From Chloroflexi bacterium OLB13 (GTDB taxonomy: Bacteria > Chloroflexota > Anaerolineae > Aggregatilineales > Phototrophicaceae): a stretch of DNA of 54,185 nucleotides. Below are positions 35,922 to 45,762 of the stretch, one piece after another (within the stretch, counting starts at the first letter, position 1; each line of letters starts with the position of its first letter). Under the pieces are notes generated by a model. It searched no databases and was not told where the DNA came from. It was given only the letters and a program-made list of their open reading frames with translations. The translations under genes were made by a program, and so were the position numbers. The stretch lies in contig JZRA01000115.1 in NCBI GenBank assembly GCA_001567485.1, forward strand, positions 1 through 54,185, read 5' to 3'.

Positions 35922-36485
35922 CTACGTCACCTCCATCGCGCCGTTGTTGAGTTTGATGCTGACCTGCGTGACTTCGAGCTTGGCGCCGGCCTCGCTGGTG
36001 ACGCCGCTGGTGTCGATGGTCAGCGTAGACGAGCCGACCTCGGCTTTGATGTCGGACGCGAGGGTGAGGGTCGCGCCGCCGGTGGTGGAAATCACGATCT
36101 CGCCGGCCTGATCGTCGATCTTGATGGTAATCGCGCCGGTCTTCCACAGCTTGACGTTGTCGTCGGTACCGGCCTCGGACGGCATCTCTCCATCCGCCCA
36201 GAAGAAGCCCGTCCACACCGGATAGCTGATGTCGCCGCCCTCGAACTCGATCCATACGTTGGTATCGGCCGGCGGGAACGACTTGAAACCAACCTGATCG
36301 CCGGCGTAGGGCACACACGGCATCGCCCACACCGACGTATCCTGCCCGAACACGGACGGCACCTGCACCTTGAGCCGGCCTTTGCCGAGCGGATCGTTGG
36401 TGTCGACCACCTTGCCACGGTATTTGCCGAAGAAGTGCGTCCGCGCCCAGTGCATCAAGGATTCGAGGTCGTGGTTCTGGATCAT
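35922..36485 (-). CDS. gp5/gpV-like OB-fold spike protein (C-terminal half of a split VgrG)
   Basis: This is a 187-residue protein. Residues about 18-95 form the OB fold (FGKYRGKVVDTNDPLGKGRL, VQVPSVFG, VWAMPCVPYAG, VWIEFEGGDISYPVWTGFFW), the VgrG/gp5 module. The C-terminal about 80 residues have short repeated beta strands (ITIKIDDQAGEIVISTTGG, LTLASDIKAEVG, LEVTQVSIKLNNGAMEV) typical of the triple-helical spike needle. The hub half (gp27-like) is a separate gene upstream. Confidence 0.9.
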   Translation of the reverse strand: MIQNHDLESLMHWARTHFFGKYRGKVVDTNDPLGKGRLKVQVPSVFGQDTSVWAMPCVPYAGDQVGFKSFPPADTNVWIEFEGGDISYPVWTGFFWADGEMPSEAGTDDNVKLWKTGAITIKIDDQAGEIVISTTGGATLTLASDIKAEVGSSTLTIDTSGVTSEAGAKLEVTQVSIKLNNGAMEVT

Positions 36486-36515
36486 GGCGTGTCCTTACTG
36501 TTCATTGATGATTTA

Positions 36516-36650
36516 GCCCTCATCCCTGACCCCTCTCCCGACCTTCGGTGCCTCCGTTGGTCGTCAGGGAGAGGACGCTAGTACGTGAACAGTGTCTTCC
36601 TCCTCGCCCCGCTTGCGAGGGGAGAGGGCTGAGGGGTGGGGGGTGAGGGT
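36516..36650. repeat. C/G-rich palindromic intergenic repeat, copy 2
   Basis: This begins CCCTCATCCCTGACCCCTC and ends GGGGGGTGAGGG. An inner hairpin runs from CCCTCTCCCGACC (from 36531) to GGTCGTCAGGGAGAGG (to about 36574). It sits between the hub and spike genes, inside the operon. The inner block is almost identical to that of copy 3 at 53981-54066. Confidence 0.8.
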
Positions 36651-36658
36651 CATCATCA

Positions 36659-37720
36659 TCACGACTTCCACCCATTCCGCACCAACGTCAGGTACATCTC
36701 GTGGTCGCTCTCGTGGATGACGTGCCGCACGCCGGCCACGTAATACGATCCGCTGTAGCGCGTGCCGACGCTGTCCACATTGACCACGCTGTGTGTGCGG
36801 ATGATCCGGCCCAACCGCTGCGCGCTCACCTTGCATGATGCCTGCACGAACCAGCTCGACTCCATCAGTACGCCGCTGGCGCGCCCCATCAGATCGCCGG
36901 CGTCGGACACCGCCGCTAAGACGCTGGTCGAACGTGTCTCGCTGGCGATCGAGGTCAGCGGCACGTCACCGCTGAACGTGCTCGGCGGTGGCACGCCCGA
37001 CCCGTCGATGACCTGCTTGGCCGCCCCATCCCATGACGACGCCACCACACTGGTCGGGCGTTCGACATCCCACGTAATGTCGAATGAGTCCATATTCGGC
37101 TCATCGATGTTGATGCGCAGCAGAGGCGCGTTCGGATCGTCCAGCACCGGCGGCTTGAAGTAAGCTGAATCGATTAGCAGATCGTCGCAGCGCACCCAGA
37201 AGTGATAGCCGTTGCGGCGGGCCAACATGCGCACGAAGTTGAGGTCGGTGTCGTGCTGAATGAGCGTGCGGCGCGACTCCATGTGGCGCGTGTTGGTCGA
37301 CTCAACGAACGGGGCGAGGCCGTAATTGGCGGCGATCATGCTGACCGCGTCGGAGTCGGCGGTATTGTCGGCCCACTGCGTGAGCTTGACCTCGCGATCC
37401 ATCTTGATCGAGCTGTCCGCGCCGACGACCTCCAAGGTCGAGCCTTCGACGCCGTGCGTGAGGTGGATCTGGTGGCTGAACACCGGCCCCCGGACAAGGC
37501 ACTCGTAGAAGCCGGGCGCGCGCTGGAACACGGCCAAATCCGCGCCGGGGCCGAGGCGCGGCTCCTTCAGCGGCGCGAGATCGCCATCGACGTTGTGCAC
37601 CGCATAGCGCAGGTAGTACGTCGTCGGCTGTCCGACCTGCTCATGCACCTCGACCAACGCGAGATCCATCAGGTCGTCCGCCCGCGCGCCGTCCGCGACG
37701 ATTGCGACACCGAAGGCCAT
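36659..37720 (-). CDS. gp27/late-control-D-like hub protein (N-terminal half of a split VgrG)
   Basis: This is a 353-residue protein with late-control-gene-D/gp27 features: GPVFSHQIHLTHGVEGSTLEVVGAD near 100-125, TLIQHDTDLNFVRMLARRNGYHFWV near 170-195, and a C-terminal HIESD-like HVIHESDHEMYLTLVRNG. It should form the trimeric hub that the tube sits on. The ATG at 37720 is preferred to a GTG four codons earlier; it lies 4 bases beyond the LysM gene stop. Together with the OB-fold gene it replaces the single VgrG seen in Afp-type particles. Confidence 0.87.
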   Translation of the reverse strand: MAFGVAIVADGARADDLMDLALVEVHEQVGQPTTYYLRYAVHNVDGDLAPLKEPRLGPGADLAVFQRAPGFYECLVRGPVFSHQIHLTHGVEGSTLEVVGADSSIKMDREVKLTQWADNTADSDAVSMIAANYGLAPFVESTNTRHMESRRTLIQHDTDLNFVRMLARRNGYHFWVRCDDLLIDSAYFKPPVLDDPNAPLLRINIDEPNMDSFDITWDVERPTSVVASSWDGAAKQVIDGSGVPPPSTFSGDVPLTSIASETRSTSVLAAVSDAGDLMGRASGVLMESSWFVQASCKVSAQRLGRIIRTHSVVNVDSVGTRYSGSYYVAGVRHVIHESDHEMYLTLVRNGWKS

Positions 37721-37724
37721 ACGA

Positions 37725-38003
37725 TCACCCACCCTTGCCCGGAATAGCGACCTCGGCCGCTTCGGTCAACTGGTCGGCGAACATCGCGTTGTTGAGCAAG
37801 CAGATGCGCCAGAAGCCGTCTGGATCGCCGATATAGCGCGCCGCCAAGTGTTCGATGCGCTCGCCCTGCCGCAGCATGTGATAGCCGAGCAGGGGTTGAT
37901 CGGGCGGGTCGGGCGGTATCACCGCCGCCACCGAGCGTCCGCGCGCGTCCGTCACGATCAGCGTCTCAGCTTTGGCATAGCGGCTCTTCGTTCCAAAGTT
38001 CAT
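37725..38003 (-). CDS. LysM-domain protein (C-terminal part of an Afp7-like adaptor)
   Basis: This is a 92-residue protein. Residues about 38-90 (YHMLRQGERIEHLAARYIGDPDGFWRICLLNN, then LTEAAEVAIPGKG) match the LysM motif that closes Afp7/gp53-type baseplate proteins. In Afp/PVC particles this domain is fused to a CIS-tube domain; here the CIS-tube domain is the preceding gene. Peptidoglycan binding is possible, but a structural role between hub and wedge is the better-known function for this position. Confidence 0.85.
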   Translation of the reverse strand: MNFGTKSRYAKAETLIVTDARGRSVAAVIPPDPPDQPLLGYHMLRQGERIEHLAARYIGDPDGFWRICLLNNAMFADQLTEAAEVAIPGKGG

Positions 38004-38009
38004 CGTGCA

Positions 38010-38131
38010 ACCCTTTCGCTAAGCCGGTGTTCGTAAGTCGAGAGATCAGGTCTCCCATCTTGCAGCGTTAGTCGAGCTATACGGCGCGGCGTTTTCTCGT
38101 CACTCATCACTCATCACCTTCAACTTCGCAC
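38010..38131 (-). repeat. Dispersed intergenic repeat, copy C
   Basis: Read on the minus strand this begins AAGTGCGAAGTTGAAGGTG, then ATGAGTGATGAGTGACGAG and AAAACGCCG, aligning with copies at 14226-14350 and the right arm of 22558-22746. It fills the whole gap between the CIS-tube and LysM genes, that is, inside the eCIS operon. Confidence 0.65.
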
Positions 38132-38944
38132 TTAGATCGGCAGCATGTTGATGATCGATTCGACCGAGTTGAGCAGGTTGGCGGTCGCCAGCACCTGCTT
38201 CTGCACCATGGTGAACTTGTAGGCGGCGACCGCCAATTCCTCCTCCGGCTTGAGCGGGATGTTGGTCGTGGCGTCACCGGTGCCGGTGGTGCGTTGAAAC
38301 ACGCTGGGATGCAGGATCGTCAGACCGACCGAGACGGAGGCGCGCACCGGATACAGCATAGGCGAGAACGACTGCTCATCGACCGAGAAGCTGGTCACAC
38401 GCACCGGCACGATGCGCCCCGGCCCCCACACGAACAACGTGACCGGCACCGTGCGCGGCGGAATTTCGCTGCCGGAGGGGCTGGCTGCGCCGCCGGTGAG
38501 CGAGGCGGCGGCCCCACTGGCCGCGCCGCTCAACGCCCCGCCGATCGACCCGAGCAGCTGCACGCCCTCGGTGATCGGGTAGAGCAGCATTTCGAGCGCG
38601 GCGATCCGGTCGGCCACGCCGCTGACGAACGCGACCGGGTGCGCTGCCGGTGACTCGAGCGCGTCCGACGCGTCGAGAATCAGGCGCAGCGTGAACGACT
38701 CCTGCGGGTCGGTGGGCTGTGCGCGTCCGCTGGCGCTGCTGGCTTCGGTGGTGGCCGTTGTCTCGCCGGATCCGGACGATCCACCGCTGGCACTGGACGG
38801 GTCGTAAATCGTCAGCGTGCGCGAGAGGGACTCCGGGTTGTACTGGAAGATGATGATGTTCGGGATGGGGATAAGCAGCGGCGCGTCAAAGCGGATGAGT
38901 GCCCCTTTGAGCAGAACCGGACTGCGTGAAAATCCGTTAGCCAT
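38132..38944 (-). CDS. CIS-tube-domain adaptor protein (N-terminal part of an Afp7-like protein)
   Basis: This is a 270-residue protein. IPNIIIFQYNPESLSRTLTIYD near 26-47 is the start of the contractile-injection-system tube-adaptor domain; later strands FTLRLILDASDAL, TVPVTLFVWGPGRIVPVRVTSF and RASVSVGLTILHP complete it. A Ser/Gly/Thr-rich loop (about 48-75) and an Ala/Gly-rich hydrophobic insert (about 125-155) are unusual. The ATG at 38944 has AAGGAG. This domain normally joins the tube to the hub. Confidence 0.82.
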   Translation of the reverse strand: MANGFSRSPVLLKGALIRFDAPLLIPIPNIIIFQYNPESLSRTLTIYDPSSASGGSSGSGETTATTEASSASGRAQPTDPQESFTLRLILDASDALESPAAHPVAFVSGVADRIAALEMLLYPITEGVQLLGSIGGALSGAASGAAASLTGGAASPSGSEIPPRTVPVTLFVWGPGRIVPVRVTSFSVDEQSFSPMLYPVRASVSVGLTILHPSVFQRTTGTGDATTNIPLKPEEELAVAAYKFTMVQKQVLATANLLNSVESIINMLPI

Positions 38945-38962
38945 CGTCGCTCCTTCGTCTCG

Positions 38963-41900
38963 TTAGCGCCGCCACTGCGACATGATCTGCGTGTTCTTCG
39001 CCTCGACCGCGGATACGACGGCCGCCGTGTGGGTCGTATGCGGGGTGTAGTTGGCCGGCAGCGCGGCATCCTCGCCGAGGTTCAGCGTCCTGCGTGCCGA
39101 TTTCTGGTATTCGAGCACTTCCAGCGCCTCGTTGTTCAACGCCAACCGCAGCGAGGACAGCATGCCGTTGTACATCCAGCGATAGGTGTCGCGGATGGCC
39201 TCATAGGTCGCGGTTAGATAAGCCGGGTTGCTGGCGTGGTTGGTGGCCTCGCGCAGGATGTCCTCGCGGTCGGTGATCCCGCGCCGCATGCCCGCCCGTT
39301 CCAAGCGAGGCTTGAGGAAGCTGAGATAGAAGGTCAAGTCCATGCGGATGCCCTGCGCCATCGTGCCGGTGAACTCGACCGTGCTTTCGGTGTGTTCGGT
39401 GGTCGCGGCGTCGGCGCGCGTGATCGTCCCCCAGTCACCGCCGGCGTGAGGTGCAGGCGTCCGCGCTGATGAGTCTTGGCGGCCAGCGAAACGGCCGGGA
39501 TGCCGTCGCCGCGCCCACTGTTCGGGTCGAGCGTGCTGAAGTCGATGCGATGGCCCGCGCCTTCGAAATGAGTCGCGGTCGATCCCGTGCCGTTGAACCC
39601 CGGCGGGAACGTCGTCGAGCCGTCTACACGCTTGCTGACGCGAGAGGTCGGCTGATTGCTTGCGGCTTCGAAATACTCCACCAGCAGAAACTGGGGCACA
39701 TGATGCGACTGCCGGCCCGGCCGCGCGCCGCTGCCGGTCAACTGGCCGTGAGTCGCCACGCGTAGGCCGCCCATCGCGGCGCCGATGTTGGCGTGATTGA
39801 CGTAATCCGTCCACGGCTCGACGTCCGCCGTGCCGCGCGTGCGGATATGCTCCCGCATGTAGTCGATGAGTGTCTGACTCAAGCGGTACTCAGTCGAGTC
39901 CCAGACCGCCGACGGCAAGTCCTCGCCTTCGAGTTCGTCACCGATGATCTTCCAGTCGTCAGGCGAAAACTTATTGGCGCCCAAGTAGGTATCGGTGTTC
40001 TGCTGCATCTTGGTGTACAGATTAGCGTTCCCGCGAACCCGTCCGAGGTTGATCGTGCGCACTGTGGCATACTGCGGCGTCCACGGCGCGTCGTCCGCCA
40101 CCGTCAGCGCAGGCTGGTCAATATCGACGTCGACACCGGTTCGGGCGTGTAGATACTCTTTGACGTAATGCAAGAAGGTACGGCGGTTCAGTTCGACGGT
40201 TCCGTCTGTCTTGACCCGCCGGCTGAGATAAGTCAGCGCGCGCATGTTCTCCTCGACAGCACGGTTCCCGCCGAAAAACTGCGCGATGGCGTTGAGTGCG
40301 TCGCTGGTTTCAAACGGGTCGGCGTTGCGATGCCCGCCTCCAGCGCCGATCGGCGTGCGCCGGATCAGGAACCCGCGAATCGTCCCCCACAGCCGTTCGG
40401 CCGCCCTCACCGCGGCAGTGAAACCGCGCCCGCCGCCCTGTGGGATCGTATCGAGCGAGTGCACCTGACGAATCAGGCTGTCCATGATGTCGTTGCGGCC
40501 GATCTCGCCGGTGATGGCTTTGGCGGTGTTCAGTGATACCGCCGGCAGCAGGCCCGCGCCGCCCTCTTCCTCGACCTCGACCGCCTCGCTGCCCCGACGG
40601 GCGGCGTGCAGCACCATGCGGTTCGCGGCGGCTTCGCGGCGGGCATCCATCGACAGGCCGCGCCCCGGCATGCCTAACGTTGGCTTCGGGTCGTGATCGG
40701 GCAGGGTGGCCGGGCGCGGGCCGGTCTGCTGCAAGACATGCGCGAGTTCGTGACGCAGCACCGGGTCGGCGCGGGCGCTGTCTGGCGGCAGCTCTGGGCT
40801 GAGGAAAATATGGCTGCCGCTGGTGAGCGCGTGCGCGTTGTAGAAGCGGGTCAGGCGCGCCGCCTCACGGCCGCTGTGTACGCGCACATGCGAGAAGTCG
40901 TGGCCGAACAGCGCCTCGTAGCGTTCGCGTTCGGCATCGGGCAGCGGGCGGCCCTCGGCCGGCTGAATTTGCGGCTTTGCGATATGCTCCGCTTTATCTT
41001 CGTCTGCGTCCTCGCGCTGGTCACGACGCAGCGCCGCCATGTCCGGCATCGACGTGTCTTCCGTGACGGTGATCGGCTGTAGGCCGCCGGTCGAAATCTG
41101 GAGGCCACTGCCCAGCACACTGCGCAGTAGATTGTTGATGCCGCCGATCAGTTCGGTGCGGGACTGCTCCAAGACGCGCTGCACGTCGCCCCGGATGGTC
41201 TCCCGCCACAGGACGTTCGGGTCGAGTCCCTCGTCGCGCAGTGTCTGGGCGATATGCGCCGACAAGATCGGGCGCAGTTGTGTCAGTTCGAGGAAGCGCC
41301 GCAGGACGAACCCGCGCGGGCCGCGAATGGTGGCGAGGAATCGCTCAAGGATAACGTCGACCACGATGTCCATGGGCAGGATATTGAAGGGGACTTCCAG
41401 CCCGTTCAACCCCTCGAAGATCTGGTCGAGCGCCTCGCGGAAAGCGGTGCTGATTGACGGGAAGCCGCCGTCCACGGTGAGGTCGGAGACCATCTCGTTG
41501 AACGCCTCGCTGCCCGGCCCGGCGACGAACTCAGCCGCCTCGATAAACACTGGCAGCGCGCTCAGCAGACGGCGCAGCAGCGGATAGCGCAGGGCGACCC
41601 GCCGGGCATGGGTGAAACCGATCCGCACGCGCTGGCGCAGGTTGAGGAAGGCATTCAAGATGCGTTCGATGACAGTGCGCGCGAAGGCGGCGATGCGCTG
41701 GAACCGCCCGCGTATTCCAGTGGCCGGGCGTGGCGTAGGTCGTGGGCTGCGGGCCGCCCGGCTTGTCCGCGCTTGCAAGCGTTCGGCGAACGGCAGGTCA
41801 CCGCGCAGCAGCACCCACATCCAGATATTCTCGATGACCTGATCGCGCAGGGCCGGCGAGATGAATGTCTCCAGCTCGCGCACCAGCGCCAGCGGATCGT

Positions 41901-44900
41901 CCAAAATTTCTTCCTGAATGTGCGGCAGTTCCATAATCAGAAACTGGACGAGCTGCGCGATGGTAATGACGGCTGGCGCGCCGGGGATAAACAGCGACGC
42001 CGCATCGACGCCGACTTCGACATAGATGCGGATATATTCTTGCAACTGCTCCAGCCCGCGTACGATCAGTTCCATCGTGACGACGTGCGAAAACGCCGCA
42101 AGTTCCTGCTCGTCGGTGCTGGCCGTCAGGGTCACGCTGCCGTCGCGTTGAAGATATTCGTAGGTGAGCAGCGGCTGATCGGCGTCCAGCCGCGAGCCAT
42201 CCAGATGCGTGAGGATCGACGGGTGATAGAAATCATCACCGCTGTGCCCATAAGACGGGTGGAAGCGGAAGTCGGTGTGAATGGCTGTGATCTGCACCTG
42301 TTCGCCGTCGAGCATGAACGGGCTGTTCAGGCCCAGTTCGCGGGGAGAGCCGACGCGCATGATTCCGGTGCGGTTTGGTGTCGTGCTGAACCCGGTTTGG
42401 CGCTGTACCTCGCCGATGACGCGATCCCAGCGGTCGATCAGCACGCGCAGATGTTCTCTGTTGGCATTCCCCACCAGCGCTGTGCTGTCTTCGGTGTTGT
42501 GCAGCACCGGACGAAGCTGTTCGGCAGCGTCGGCCGCGCCGGTGAACTCCAGCGCCCGTTTGACGTAGCCGTACAGGCCGGTGATGATGTCGTAGCGCCG
42601 TTCGAGGATTTCGATGCCCAGCACCGCCTCGATACGCCCCTGCCGCACGAACGCAGCGCGCAAGTTCGGCGCGATCGAGAGGATCAGCGCGTGCATTTGC
42701 AGGCGGCGTTCGGTCAGGTTGTCCGGCCGGATGTCCTGATGAAAGCGGTCGAGATACTCGATCACGCGGTTGGGGACGACGTAGTTCGTCACGCTGGAAT
42801 CTCTGGCGTAGGCATCCAGTAGGGGCCGGACGAGGGCGGCGGTCACGCGGCGGTCGCGGGTGGTGGCGTACCGGAACAGCAGGTCGCGCAGCTGCTCCGC
42901 CGATGTGATGTCGCGCCCGATGGCGCCGGTGATGTCCGTCTGCGCGCCGGTGAAGGCGTCAAGATCACGCTGGCTGTGGCCCTCCGCGGCCGAACGCTGC
43001 CATAAGCGATCAAGCAGGGCGAGCAGGGTTTCCGGCGTGGGCGTCGTCCCCAATTCGGTGCGAATCTGATCGCCCAGCCCCGGCACGCTCAGGAGATAAC
43101 GGGTGATGCGCTCAAACTCCGGTAGGAACCATACGTACAGCTTAGTGGTGCGCTCCAACGGCGTGACGTACTGCGCGCGGCGGTGATCCTCCATGTCGAG
43201 CAGTTCGTCAAAACGCGGGTGATCGCGCATGATGGCGCCCATGCTGGCGCGCTCCGGGATGTCGCGGTCGGCGTCGTTCCACACGATCAGGTACGGGTGC
43301 ATCGTCCAGCGCTTAGGCATCGGCGCCTGCTCGCGGGTTTGGCGCAGCGCGCGCTGGATCGTGCCGTAACTGGACGCCGAGAAATCCTCCGGCTGGCGCA
43401 GCAGTTGGAACAGGATCGCGTTCAGCGCCTGCTGGTTGGTCAGGTAGAACAGCCGGTCGAGCTGATTAGCGGTCAGGCCCGACCCGCGCACGACCGCCCC
43501 GGCGCTCAAGTCCATGCCGAGGTACTGTCCGCCGCGCGGCGGCGACGTGTCCTCGCGCCATTCGCCGGTCAGCAGCAGATAACTCCGGTTGAGGTCGGCG
43601 CCCTGCCGCACCGCGTCCGACACGGCGCGCAGATCGGCATTGTTGGCGATACGCGCCAGCACGTTGGCATGCCATGCGATTTCGTAGCGGTTGTACATGC
43701 GCAGATCGTCGCGGCCGAAGTTCGTCACGTAGTCGGTGTCGCGCTGAGAGTCGTAGTGGCCGATTGCGCCCAACAGCCCGTCGATATACGCCTGTGCCAC
43801 CCCCAGCCACAGCGCGGTGTCGAAGCGACCGGTGTCGGCCATGTCGCGCCGGCGCAAAACGGTGAACATGCGCTCGCCCAACGCGGAACGGTTGGCTGTC
43901 AGCGCCTCGCGCAAGCGGGTTAGGCTGGCTTGATAGGCGGCGGGATCGGGTATCGCGTCGCCGTCGACGCGCAGCACCGGCGTCAACCGTTCGGCGGTCG
44001 TGCGCACGAAATCCGAGAACGCGCTGTCGCGCAGGGCCTCGGCGGATGCTTGCGGCGTGGCGGGGACGGTCGTCGTGGCGGTCGTCGCTGCCAGCGTGCC
44101 GGGGGCGGTGGGCGGGGCGGCCGATGGGTCGGGAGTTGGCGGCCGGCTGTGCGGCGCGGCGCGGCTTCCGAAGAATTGAACCTCGGCATCGCCCAGCGTG
44201 TCCTGATACAGCACGGCAACGCGATTCCAATATTCGGCGGCGCGTTCGGCAATCGGGACGATCAACGGGCCGAGATCACGGAACACCCGGCGCGCATGAT
44301 TCGCAAAGGTCGTCGTGGCGATTCGACGCCATTCGTTGGCCGCGGCCGTGCGGCCCATCGCGACGGGGAGGCCGGTGGTGCGACCGTTGACCACGCCGAG
44401 GATCGCTTGTAGATCGTCGTTGAGCGTCGCAAGGTACGAATACGCGCCGAGGACGCGCTCGTTTTGCACGAATTCTCCGGCGGCAGCGGCGGTGCGATAG
44501 GTGGTGAGAAAATCGCTCGTCAGCGTGCGTACGTCGCTGGAGGCGATAGGGCCGCGTGCCGGGTTCATCAAGTGGCGCCAGATCGCTTCCAGATAGCGGT
44601 CGGGGAACAGCCGGTTAATCTCAGGGATGCGTGTAAAGATGCCGTAGAACCAGTCGTACCCCAGCGCTTCGGTGTCGCGGACGTATTCCCAGAACGCCAC
44701 GTCGGGCGAGGCGGTCGTCAATGTCGGATCCTGTGTGAGCAGATAGGCAGCGCCATCGAAGCGGCCGAGCAGTTTGAGGACATCGAACAGCAGGCTGCGC
44801 GCCAGCGGCTCGTAGGCGTTGAAGTCGCCTGCGGTGACGCGCTGTTCAAACGCTGTCATATTGTTGACACCGGCGGTTTCGACCCCGACGCCCAGCGCGT

Positions 44901-45522
44901 GCGATAGGACGGCATCGCGCCCGACAAGGCGCTCGATCTCGCGGATCATGGCGGCCACCGATGTTTCGGCGCTTGGCTGGCCGGCTGCTTCGGTTGTGTA
45001 GCGCGCGTGAGTCTCCGGCCACGGTTTGTCGTACTGCGCCTCACCACTGCCGAACACATCGGTCGCAGCGAGACGGCCGTCGACGAGGCGCGCGGTCTGC
45101 TGAAGCACATGCGCGACTTCGTGCGCCAACAGCGTTCGGCCTTCGACCGTTCCGGGCTGATAGCGGCCCTCAGCGAAGTAGATGTGCCGGCCGACTGTGG
45201 CGGCATGCGCCCCCGCGTGCGCGGCGAGATCGGCGGCGGCGGCATCTGTGTGGACACGGACGGCGGACAGATCGGCGTTGAAGCCGCGTTCGAGCCATGC
45301 GCGGGCGTCTTGAGGCAGTGGCACGGGGCGGCTGTGGCGCACGTCGGCGCGGCGGGCGGCGGGCGCACGGGTGAGCAGGCGGCTCACGTCCGTCTCGCCG
45401 TGCAGCAAGCGCGCCGACACGGCACGCGCTTGTCGCTCGTGCGTGCTGGCCGTCTGCGCCGTCCGCCGCTTCTGCGGAGGCGCGTGGGCCGTGCGCTGCT
45501 TGACCGCGTGCGTCTGCTTCAC
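38963..45522 (-). CDS. Giant eCIS-associated protein: two DUF4157 domains, novel centre, candidate SHH-type nuclease C-terminus (frameshifted near 39443)
   Basis: The GTG at 45522 overlaps the stop of the 77-residue gene (GTGA). As read, 2062 residues end at 39334. At about 39441-39446 (GCCGG on the coding strand) the matching frame changes: LAAKTHQRGRLHLTP continues naturally as GGDWGTITRADAATTEHTES in the other frame, which runs to 38963. Adding one base gives about 2186 residues. DUF4157 domain 1 is at about 65-140, with metallopeptidase-like HEVAH (H134, E135, H138); domain 2 is at about 1525-1600, with HELAH (H1591, E1592, H1595). Pro/Ala/Thr-rich linkers lie near 450-485 and 1245-1270. 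The central 1300 residues are mainly helical and unrecognised. Near the end, RQSHHVPQFLLVEYF (H1940, H1941) and PAVSLAAKTHQRG (H2018) have the look of an HNH/EndoVII toxin fold. Cargo or effector is the best guess; a structural or tape-measure-like role cannot be excluded. Confidence 0.8.
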
Positions 45523-45752
45523 CCGGACACCCCGTTGATAATCGCTTGAACGACCTGATCGGCCACCCGGTCGAGTGAATCGGTCTGGCTCGCCTGCACC
45601 CGCGCCTGAACCACGCTCAGGCTGCGCGACGGCGCGGCGCGTTCGGTCAGCCGCTGACTCAGCAGCGAGCCAACACGATCGCCCAACTGCCGGCCCTGCT
45701 CCGGCGACAACCCGTCGATCCGCACCCGAATCCCGCCGATGTGAACTTCCAC
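45519..45752 (-). CDS. Small conserved-position eCIS protein, 77 residues
   Basis: This begins with GTG (45752), 10 bases after the ATPase stop, and ends overlapping the start of the giant DUF4157 gene (GTGA at 45519-45522). The N-terminus HIGGIRVRIDGLSPEQGRQLGDRVGSLL suggests a short beta hairpin and a helix; a helical C-terminus follows (LDRVADQVVQAIINGV). I do not recognise a family. Tight coupling to the giant gene suggests a loading partner or chaperone; this is inference. Confidence 0.7.
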   Translation of the reverse strand: MEVHIGGIRVRIDGLSPEQGRQLGDRVGSLLSQRLTERAAPSRSLSVVQARVQASQTDSLDRVADQVVQAIINGVSG

Positions 45753-45762
45753 CGTGTCCCCC

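Noticed and set aside
45519..45752. The 77-residue frame as a random short ORF
   Set aside because: Considered and kept as a gene: its tight spacing, GTGA overlap and ordered sequence argue for a real product.
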